The notes below the pieces were generated by a model that did not search any database, was not told the DNA's origin, and saw only the letters and a program-made list of their open reading frames with translations. DNA of 64,000 nucleotides. Source: Marisa cornuarietis. Its lineage: Eukaryota; Mollusca; Gastropoda; Architaenioglossa; Ampullariidae. Shown here piece by piece: positions 13,701 to 25,100 of the stretch. Location of the stretch: contig SMMW01000605.1 in the NCBI GenBank assembly GCA_004794655.1, positions 1,890,001-1,954,000 on the forward strand, read 5' to 3'. Position numbers and translations under genes: made by a program. Position 1 is the first letter of the stretch, and each line of letters starts with the position of its first letter.

Positions 13701-16114
13701 TGGTTTTAATAACAGGGATTGAAGAAATGGTCGACTCCATGAATCTGGAGGAAAATCTGGCAGTGGTGCAGATTGGGAAAGGTCGGGCTTGGGTCAGGCA
13801 GCATTTGACTAATGACTACTCGCATGTGAGAGAGGTTATAGGTGAGCAGCATTGTGTTGCAACATCAACAGGAGAGTTAAGTTCTTCAAATATCTTTTCC
13901 ATTAATTTAGAAGCAGGGTACACACAAGCTTGTCAGATTATTTGGAAGAACAATTCCTTGTGTAAGGAGACTGTCACCAAGCTACAAACTCCATTCACAC
14001 CCAGCCACTTGCACAGATAAGTGGAAGAGACCTAAAGCTGCTGAACATTCAAAGGGAGACAATTTCATAAAGAGAGTTATGGTTCACCATTTTTACAAAG
14101 ATGAAACAAATTTAGTAAACTGGAAAAAATAGATTGTCAGCGCTCTATTAGTAACAGATTACTGGTATAATGTACTAATAATTAACATCTTGCCTCAAGA
14201 TGGGTGTGAGCGCTCCTTCAACATGAGTAAGTTAAATTTAAGAATAGTTCTGGACGTGTTCTGTTTTCATTGCATATATTTATTGTTGTTAAAGAGTGTA
14301 ATATATTTCAGATGAAATTTCACCTCATTCTGCCATGGAAACAGGAGGAAAGACTCCCCTTTTCCAAGCTCTTATGGTCTGTCTAGGAGCCATTGAAGGC
14401 AGAGGTAATGTACCAGATGTTTTTTTATGAATCTTGTCTGCACCCTTTGTATTTCTTTTTTATATGCTCCTTTCTGGTTATTGCATGAGTTGGATGTTAT
14501 AGGGAAAAAAAGTGAATTTTTGTGTCGTGAGAATCTGGTAGCTTAAATACAGAAGCATGCTGAAGTATCTGCACATTACTTTTAATATACTTTCAGTATG
14601 TGATCACTGAAGTTTCATTAACTCTCCTCAAAAGAAGTTGCCATATCATATTTTGTCTCTAGGTGGACTTGTGAATGTTGCTGGCTGTCACCGTGTGAGG
14701 CCTCGCATTATCATGGTCACCGACGGGCGACCCACAGATGAAGCCTTGGAACATGGCAAAGACATACAGACTAACATCAATGAGGTCAGTGGATCAGGCA
14801 ATACTGCATGATGAATCAGCATTATTGAAACACCAGGGAGTCACAGCTGTTGAAGTATTTAGCAAATTTCTAAAGATACAGGATAGTATTGTGAAATATG
14901 AGTGGTTACAGGTGAAATTATTACTGTACATATTAGTTACTTTGAAGTTGTTTAATATTATAAAGCATCTTTATGAAGCCAGTCTGTGAAATTGTCCATT
15001 TTGCTTTGGCACACAGATTGCATTTAACTGCCATAACACATTAACATGGACTGGAAATATAAGTAGAATTTTTCTTTTTGCGTGTAGGTCAAGTTTGCTC
15101 TTGTTCAGCTTGTGACGGAGTTTGTTTCCAAGAAACATAAGACTACACCTTCTCCTATCTTCTGGGTGCCAGTTGGTACTAATCCAGACAGGGTAAGTTT
15201 TATTTCTCAAAATAATCTCAAATTAAACAGGATATGTGTTGGTTGGCATTAACCAATGGTTGATTACATTTTGTTAATAAGGCTTTTTCCTTCTTTGTTT
15301 TAAAATATTAATATTAATGCACAAATAAATAACAACATTCCATGCACACAGTCATCTGGAAAAGGTCATAAAGGCAGAACTAAGGATATTCTAGTCAAGA
15401 TCAGTGTCACGAAACATCACGCTGTGTAAGGAAAGAAACTGTTGATAGCCTTAGGAATTGTTCTACTATGAATTACTTCCCTTAGCTAATCTAGTCGACC
15501 AAGCAGGTATTTTGTTTCATTTGAAAGTAGGCAGTGAGTCAGTTGATCAAGAGCCATGCTTGAGATGGTTGCCATTTTCTGAGTTTGACATGGATTTGTA
15601 GTCTAACAACCAAAAATGACAATGTAGTAGTAATATTTAAAGTTTAATGTATGTTCTAATTAAATATTTCATTGTTTAGCATTTTATATTTTGTAGAATT
15701 ATTTTTTAAATTGCTGTCTCATGACCAAGTTTAATGATGAGCTATCCAAAAGCAAAAACTATGTTTCTTACAAATCACATCACTTAAATGTTCTTTAAAA
15801 TGGTGTGTCGCTGATGGTTGGTTAATAGGTGTTAACCTTGCAACACATTGTACTTCATGCAAGCACTCCTAAGCAGTGAGTCACTTTGCTTTTTGTCCAT
15901 GAGGGGAGATATAATTTGGTTTTGACTTGGATAAGCTAGAAAACCCAAACATTGCATAAACTGTCAAGGTCCAGTTTGCTGCCCTGAACATCGGTAGGCT
16001 GCTGTGTAGACATCCACACCGAGAACCTCAGAGCTTTTTTTTTTTTTTTTAAATTTTTTTATTTGCTGCGCAATGAGCATTCTTCCGAATGGATACCTGC
16101 GCAATACAAATGGA

Positions 16115-16149
<35 letters not shown>

Positions 16150-19100
16150 GAGAAGTACTACTTTCAATAGCCAAAGAGGTTCTTGGGGGGCAGAGGAAGA
16201 CGAAACGACCTTAAGGCACAAACATTATCTTAGATCTCTGTGATCCAAGGAGAGTCTTAAAGAGAGGAAAAGCAACACTCAAAGCAGCTTCCAAAGCAGT
16301 GAACTGGGACAGGAAGAGGATGAAGGCAGCTAGGGAGAACTGGATCAAGGACCAGTGCCAGACAATAAAGGAGAAAATGACATAGATTGACAGCAAAAAT
16401 GCCTACCAGCTCAACACAAGATTTCAGTCATTAAAGACAGCAATAATCATCTTCTCAAGGTAAGAGCAGCTGATGTTTGCAGGGACCTGTACAACTTCCA
16501 GTTGAAGACGGACACGATGTCTTTCAAAGAAACCAGACTAAAATCAGTAAGCCTGCGGACCTACCAACCCTATGGGAAGAGGTCAGTTGAACGTTACACA
16601 GTCTGAAGGGAGGGAAATCACCTGACTATATATTGACTATATCTTAGCTGAGCTGCTCAAGCAGAGTGGAAATAAAAAACAAAGGCCCTTACTGTTCTGT
16701 GCCAGAGAATCTGAGAATGCAAAAAATGCATGCAATCACTAGTTATATCCCTTCCAAAGAACGGAAACAGTAAACGGTGTCAAAACTACAGAATCTTAGC
16801 CCTAATTAGCCTCCCTAGCAAAGTGATGCTGAAAGTAATCCTGAAATGTTTGAACACCACCACTAGCAGAGGACCAGGCTGGCTACAGACCAGCAAGGAG
16901 CACAGCTGGTTATATCTTTAACTGTCACATTCAGAAAGAAAAACGTGTGAGCACCAGTGAGATCTCCATAACTTCATCGTCTTCAAAGAGGCATTTGATA
17001 GTATATGGCATGTGATATGAAAATTCAGCATCAAAGAGGGCTTTATTTAAGCCATCGAAATGTTATACTAAAGCTCAGTGAGTGTACTACTACTCAGCAA
17101 GCAACTGGTAGACTTCTTTCAGCTAACAAAAGTGCTCTCCATCGCTGGTACTGTTTGACATCTTATTAGAGAACATCATGTGGGAAACATTTAACAGCTA
17201 TCACACCCCTGTTTCAATTGGTGGGAGGCCTATATGCAACCCGTTCTTTGCAGCCAATATCACTCTGACAGACAGTCCAAATACTGACTAGAGCGAAATC
17301 ATGGTTGACACCATTGGCAACAGCAAAGCAGAGTTCTTCATGAATGGAGTAGCACGTGAGAAGGTGAACACTTTTAAGTATTTAGGAACCACCCTTTCCT
17401 GAGTTGGCTGCTTCACTTAAGACATCCACTTTATGATTGCAACAACGAAGGCGGCACACTAGCTTGGATGATGCAGTAATGCCATTAAGTTTGCTACCAG
17501 GTACATAACTCTTTAAGTCCCATGTAGTTCTCATCCTACTGTTTGGATGTGAGACATGGACACTCACTGAGAGTAAAATCCATGCATTTGAGAACAAGTG
17601 CCTGAGCAGGCTGCTTTGAATAGTTCTTATATAGAACACAAAACCAGTGACTTTGTATTGAGCATGATTGCCATCATTGTGGGACATCAGGACCCCTCTC
17701 TGGCAAAAGTAAAGCACAGCAAGCCAGTTTGGTTTGACCATGTGACCTGGTACAGGACTGTACCTAAGACTGTTCTGCAGGCTACCTTGGAGGGAGTCCA
17801 CACTGAGGAAGAACTGGCATGCATATGTGAAGGAGTGTACTGGTTGTTCCATGTAGTTTGTACTGTTTTAGTCATTGAATTTTAATGTCTCTTTAATAAC
17901 TGTTGTTCCAGCCATTTTTAGAGTCTCTAGCAGGACTAAGCAAGGGAAAAGTTGTGGACCCTGAAAGCATTCACGAACTTTGCAGATATTATAAAATGCA
18001 GGTACGAAAACATTTTTTTTTTGGCTGATCAGGTCAACTGTTTATAGGGTTTTGTAATTGTTAACTGTTTAGCCAGATGTTTGATATTTACTGCTAGTAA
18101 TGCAAGAAAAACTACTGTGCATTCTACAAACTGATGAACTTATCTATAGTTAAAAGATGCTTGGATCTGTGGCCCTAGTGACAATTACTGCATGCTATAA
18201 AAGTGAAAGAGCATATATGAAGACTGCAACACACACACACACACACATTATCTACGAACATGCACACAGTGTGCATGCATATATCCAAAGCCATGAGAAA
18301 AAATACGGGAAGACAACAATCTTGCCTTTCTTGTCTCATATTGTGATTTTTAAAGTGTTTTTTGAATTTCTGCATTCTTGTTCTCATAACCCTTTGCATA
18401 AACTCATATTCATTTGACAGGAAACTATTGGTTGTGTGTACAAGATGGTGCGGAAGCATGCAGACATGTACCAAACTAAAGAACAGGTTATGACAGTTGT
18501 TACTGCACTGGCAAGCAATCTTGAGATATCTGAAAAGGTAAAGTGCTTTAGTTTTGTAAATACTGTGATAGGTATTAGAAGGGGTAGCAAAGGTGGATAA
18601 ATACATAGCACCTGGCCAGCTTCAATCGAGATGTGACACTACCCAGATGAACTATGTGTGGTAGCGGAGCAAGTTTCTTTGCCTTCCCAGTTAACGATTC
18701 CTTCCCAGGTTCAGTGATGATTTTTTGTTGTATTGGTCAAGTTGTCAGAAATTGGTTCTCATTTTGAAAGAATTGTAATTTGACTCAAGAATAAGTTTCT
18801 GTTTTGGAATTATGTGTAATTCTTGAGGATGCTAGTTTCAGAGTGACAACGTTAACCTTTTATCATAACCTTGTCAAGATGCTGTGTTCAGAATGACGAC
18901 ACTGGAGCTTCATTTCATGAATCTTCAGACATGTGTCACCTTCAATTTATGTGTCAAGTACAAACAGTCTTGTTGCCTAATATGTAAATGTTCAGATGAG
19001 TGCATGAATTCAGATGCTCCCAGCAACAGTTGAAGCATCTTCAACATGTGCCAGCCTCTTTGATGGAGAACAGAGTCGATGACATCCCCACAATACTCAG

Positions 19101-22100
19101 GCTAGTCCTTGTCTCAAAATCTCCTCAGAATCTTCCAGACTGCCCTTCACCCCCAGACCTGTGCAGGGTGGGGTCTGTGGGTGGAGGAGGGCATGTTTGT
19201 CTGCAACAGTGAAAATATGGGCAGAAAAGGTTTTGCCACTTCCCTGGCTGTCCATTCCACCTGCTGACAGAGATTTTGTCATTCACTATGCCACCAGAGA
19301 CTGTGAGCCTGGGAGCTTCCATGACGATGTTGATGTGCCTCTGCCTGTCAGTTCCAATGGGAGCTTGCCTGAATCTTCACCTCCACACTTTGGTGTCATC
19401 TCATTTGACATCTTTAGGTTTTTGATGTCATCAAGGGCCCTTCCTTGGTGTTTAGTTGAAATCCACCAAGGACCTCCTCGCCAGTCTGCATGCAATCCCC
19501 AGCTCTTTCTTTGTGGGGTGCAGTCTAGCACTGTTGTCCAACGGTGTTGCTTAGGAGCTGACAAACAGAGGTCACTCATTTCTCTGGTCCCCAAGTCCAG
19601 ATTGAAATAGTGCCCTATGCTGGATCTCAGCATCCTGAACAGGTACCTTTCCGCTTCCTGGTGTTGCTTGGAGACAGCCAGGTTTGTGCGACATGCAGTC
19701 TTGCCTAGAGATTATGCCATCAGCATAGATTTTGTGGATGCTTATTTCCACATTCCAACTAGGCAAAGCTGTCAACTATACTTTAGGATTGCCATGTAGA
19801 GAGGGTCTTATAGTTTCGGCCCATCCCTTTGGGCTGTCCATCACTACATAGGCGTTCACTCAGGTGATGAACTTCACGATGTCTATGATTTAGTCAGTCA
19901 TAGACGCCCATGCCTTGGCCTATTTGGATGACCTCTTGATGCATACATGGCTTCTGGACACTGTCACTACAGGGATATTTGTTTGTGACTGCAGGGATAT
20001 TTGTTTCCATATCCATACTTATCTAGGCTGGTTGATCAACGCCCAGATCACCAGCCCTCTCAGGATTTTGCTCTACAGAGAATGCAGTTCCTTAGTTACA
20101 GCAACGAGGTCTGTCTGACCCCGGCCTGGCTTTTGACAATTTTAAATGGAAGCCTCCTCTTTTTTCCACAACCCTTTCAGCTTGGGGGCAATGCCTTCTG
20201 GGAATTCTAAATTCTACAGCAGACCTTCTTCCTCTGGGTTGACTCTGGATATGTGCTGTTACTGTTTTGTAAACAGGTTTCAGGTCATCTTTAACCAATT
20301 TCTTTTCTCTCAACAGGTCAAATATTATCTAGATAAAGCTGATGAGCTCAGTAAGACAGAACATTGATTTCCCATGGAATGGCTCCTGCTCTCCTTGTCT
20401 CAGAAGATATATCAGACTTTTTTGCACTGTTTGCAGCATTCATGGTGATTTGACAAAACCAAGCTCAGTTCTAATAACCTCTCTCGGCCAATCATGATGA
20501 GGTTTTGCCTCATTGTCCTGCTTTAAAGCACTGATGAAAGATGTATATGACAAGCTTTTTCCACAGGACTTTTGTGATAAGTCTTACCTTCCATCATAAT
20601 ATCATAATGTAATGTTATTGGGCATTGTGTCTGCTGTCATCTGATGTTATGACAAGTCTTTCCTTCCTTCATAATGTAATGTTATTGTGCATTGTGTCTG
20701 CTGTCATCTAATGTTATGACAAGTCTTTCCTTCCTTCATAATGTAGTGTTATTTGGCATTGTGTCTGCTGTCATCTAATGTTGTGACAAGTCTTGCCTTC
20801 CATTATAATGTAGTGTTATTGAACATTGTTTCTGCTGTGGTCTGATGTTCTGACTCTGCTTTTGGAAGGTTTTAAGATTTGTTTTGTTCTCCTGATATCT
20901 GTTTTATGGTCATGTCATCTGGTATTGTCAAAGAAGAAATGAAATTTTTATTGTAATTGCTAATTTTATTTTAGAGTTACAAGGCCCTCCCCGCCTCCCC
21001 AGTGTTCATTAGGTTGAGTGTTGGTTAAAAAAAACTGCTGTACTGGCTTTGTGTTCGCCTTTATAACTGTCTGAGGGCTGATGTTCACCTGACCAGTGGA
21101 ACATCCCATGTATCAGGCACATTCTACCAATAATATCAGGGGGAAACTTTCAGTGGTTAATTAAATTGTACCCTATTATCTCTTATGGTCATGTCATCTG
21201 GTAATTCTCAAAGAAAGAGAATTTGTAAGAAAATGTTCATATTTCTGACTTTTTCCTGGTATGTCTCAGAATTGTTAAATTTGTGGATTAAGAACTTATA
21301 ATGTGTTCTTTATGTTACATTGCCAGGATTATATTGTGGAGGAAGTCTGGAGAAAGCAGAAAGAACCCGACAATGAGCAGGCTGATGCTGATGACTTTGA
21401 TGGCGTGTTTGAGGACGTTGGTAGGTTGTTGTTTTATGGCATATGAGGTTTGTATCATATGTTTGTATGCAATATATTCATATGATGAGTACAGTATAAA
21501 AAATATTACCATAAGAATACTGGGAAGATATGTTTTGTAAAGCTGCCCTAAAGACTGCCAGTCAGATCACTGATAAACCTACACTGTAATAATCCACTAG
21601 TGTCAGTGGACCAGTGGATGAAGTTTTGTGAAAGGATATTCCATTCAGGAAAGGAAACTTTATTATTCACCATTTCATTTATTGGATAGATCATAGCAAG
21701 CAGACTTGTTTATCATTAATAATCTTCAGCATAATGTCATAAAGACAAAACTATAAAGTAAAATCTTGGCTACTCTGGTGAGACTGCTGGGGCAAGCAAG
21801 TCCAAATGCAAACACATGACTCCAGAATGTCTCATGAGCCATTAGGGAACTGAGCACTTCCTGAATCCATTGAAACCGTCCTGAAGGAAGCACAGGAGAA
21901 GAGAAGAAAATTCTTGGAATCTGTGAAACTACAGATTTCTCTCAAGAACTATGACTTTCAGAAAGACAAGCGCTTTGTTGGCACTGTCAAGCTTCGCTTC
22001 ACTACTATAGCTGGCAAGTTTCCAAGCCCGGTTTGTCACAACGATGTAATTGTGGGCAAGGTGGAAGATGTTTGTTTCACGATCATGTTCCAGATAAAGA

Positions 22101-25100
22101 AAGGTTTTGTGCTTCTCTACTTGTTTTGGCCATGTCAACATGACGACAGATGAGTTATTTTCTAACATCACCCTTGCCATCAATTTCTTGTTTCCTTCTG
22201 AAAAAGAACTGGCAGAATGTGTGCACACTTTACTTTAAGTTCATAATGGGACCTGCCCGAAGAATCTTTTAAAATTTTGTCAAAAAATTATACCGGGCTC
22301 AGAGGGGAAGTAAAGTGCAATGCAAAGACAAATAGAACAGCGCATAAGAAATCTTCATTAGTATTAATAAGTATTGGATCGCTTTATTCTGGGATACCAC
22401 ATAGAAACAATATTACATATTTATGCATAGAAAACAGGTTTCTCTCTCTTGTTTGCATGGCCACAAATCAGATTCAGTAAATGATTTCAGACTGCAGATT
22501 AGTGGAAATGTAAATTAGTCAAAATAAACTACATAGCTAACAGACTATGATTGGAGTCAGAAATTTGTGACAAGAATAAAGATGAGGACCTGCAAGATGT
22601 CATAGTGAAACACCGTAACCATGACAAATTGCACTTCATCGTTCTGTGAGATACTCTTTTTTTTTAAATGTTTCAAAAAAACATGAAAACCATGCATTGA
22701 TGTTGAAAATTTTTTTAGTTTTCTTAGTGGATAAGCGACCGAGCAGCAGAAGAAATAGGGGTGAGGGAGGAAGAAGAACTGTTGAAACAAACTGAATGAT
22801 GGTAATACTAATATGTGAAGACTTCCATACATTTTGCAGAACGTGTTAACAGTGGCGTGCTTTTGGCGCTGGGCACACGAGTTGTGCGTGGTCAAGACTG
22901 GAAGTGGGGCAACCAGGATAAGGAAGGGCCAGGCACTGTCATTCAACACCGTCCGAAAGACAGTAAGGTTTTTGTCATGTCAGTCACTTTGATGAAAAGT
23001 GCATGAATACTGATATATGTATAAATACATGTTTATTTGTATGTTTTATTGCATATTTAATATTGTAATCTAATGTATATTGATATTTTACTTTGACTGC
23101 TGACATACATTTGACTGTTATAGCATTAAAACTATTTAAAAGAAAATTTGGCTTTGAAACAAGCTGCAGTATTTTTCTAAAATGTGTTTAAACAGACTGG
23201 ATCTATGTACTGTGGGACCATGGGACACACAATGCCTATCGCTATGGTGATGGAGGTCCATGTGATATCATGGAAACCAGTGTGCATCCTCGGATCCTTG
23301 CTGATTCAGAACTGATTGAAGTTGGAGTTCAAGTTGAAAAAGGTAAACAGTATTAAAAGAAACACTGGGAAGGAGAGATTAAAGATACCTTTTTTTACAT
23401 CTGTAATAGAAGCTGTAATTTATTTAACTGAAAATAAGAAAACTTGTATTTAAAGAGAATAATATTAACAGTAAAATTTGAGTGCCATTATGGAAGCAGT
23501 TCAAATGTTCATAGGAATCATGTGCATGCAAATGCAATGGCAGGCTGTTCAAGATTACACAGTGTGCCCACATTTAAAAAAAAATTTTTTTTGGCTGGCT
23601 TACAAAAGTCATGTGTATGAATTAATGCACACATTCATTCATAATTGCATGGAAAAGATACAGGCATTCATACACATGATGTAACTTTACTTGCTTACTC
23701 TAGTCATCATTCCCACATGCACACACAGGTACATGCCCATACAAATATATTAGTGTATCACAAGTATGTATTAGTGTATCACAAGTATGTATTAGTGTAT
23801 CTCAAGAATCTATTAGTATATCACAAAAATTGTAGCTTACACAGTCGTGTTGATGAGCTCAAACATAACGTAACTGAGATTCCAAGAGATATACAGACAA
23901 CAGAGGGTGTAATCAAAGTTCTTCAGTCTCAGCACCACCACCTGAAAAATTGTCTTTGAACTGACCTACTTATTTTCTTCTTTATGGCTGACATTGGTGC
24001 TGCCGCTTGGAACATTTGTTGATTGAAAACTTTTCAGGCAAAGGATGGAATTCAGGAGAGGATGTTGGCAATGGGAAAGGTGTTGTCATTCGTAAGCGCA
24101 AAGATGGCAAAATCAGAGTAAGTTAAACATTATTTGAAGAAATGTTTTGTACAACAAAGAGATATTTAGGATAAAAAAAACCTTCCAGTTCATTTTTGAT
24201 TGTAGTACACAGTATACAACTGAATGCAGATTCAAGGTCTTAAGGTATTCTGACAGAACAAGGACTTGTGTGTTTGACTGAGGCAGGCTGGGGATCATTC
24301 TGTGATGTCAAATACCATCAAACAGAAAAAAGAGAGGTTGAACCTCAGTCTGTTAGTGTACAGATGTGCCTGATGCTACAATAGATTGAGATGCTCAGAA
24401 GGGTTGAATGTCCACTTATGTCTCTTCTTTGATTTCAGGTACGTTGGAGTAATGGATACATTGGCAAATACAGATTTACATCAGATGAAAATTCTGCACT
24501 TCAAGTCAGGTATTAGTGAACTTATTTAATATTGCTGTAATGATGTCAAATATAAACTGAGAAATATTTTTGTCTGGTATTTGGCATAGAGAACAGTAAT
24601 CAAGAGAACAATGTGCCTGACTTTATGAGGTAAAAATAAGGACTACAGCATTTGGATGACTTTAGTTTTTAAAAGATCTTTGAAAATTCTTATTTTTATT
24701 ATTACATAAATAATAGCATCATTAACAGTATATATTTTGTGCATTATTTATTATCTATGTTCTTTATTTTGCTTGAAAATATTAGTTTTTTCTTAAATGG
24801 TTATCATATGCCGTATAGTTCATAAGCAGAAAAGTAGGAGGAAGAGATTATTTTTCAGTTTGATGGGTTTTTTTTTCAAAAGATCCTCCTCCTGTACACC
24901 ATTTTCCATGGCTGATATTTTAAAAAATGTCAGACTTGAAGGATCTAGGAACGGTTTTGATCCTGTATGTGGTGTGTCTGTGACTGTTGTAGTGAAATCT
25001 GCTATGCTAAACGGCATCATAGGACAAAGTCAGAAGACTCTTCACATTACTTATCTGAAGAGGAGCAAGGAGCAGTTGGAGGATATGACCCATCTGAAGG

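Noticed and set aside
24869..24992. ZZ zinc finger between MIB units and WWE
   Set aside because: A Cys-rich stretch (CMWCVCDCC) appears in one frame, but it lies before the required acceptor and is cut off by a stop, so it is intronic.
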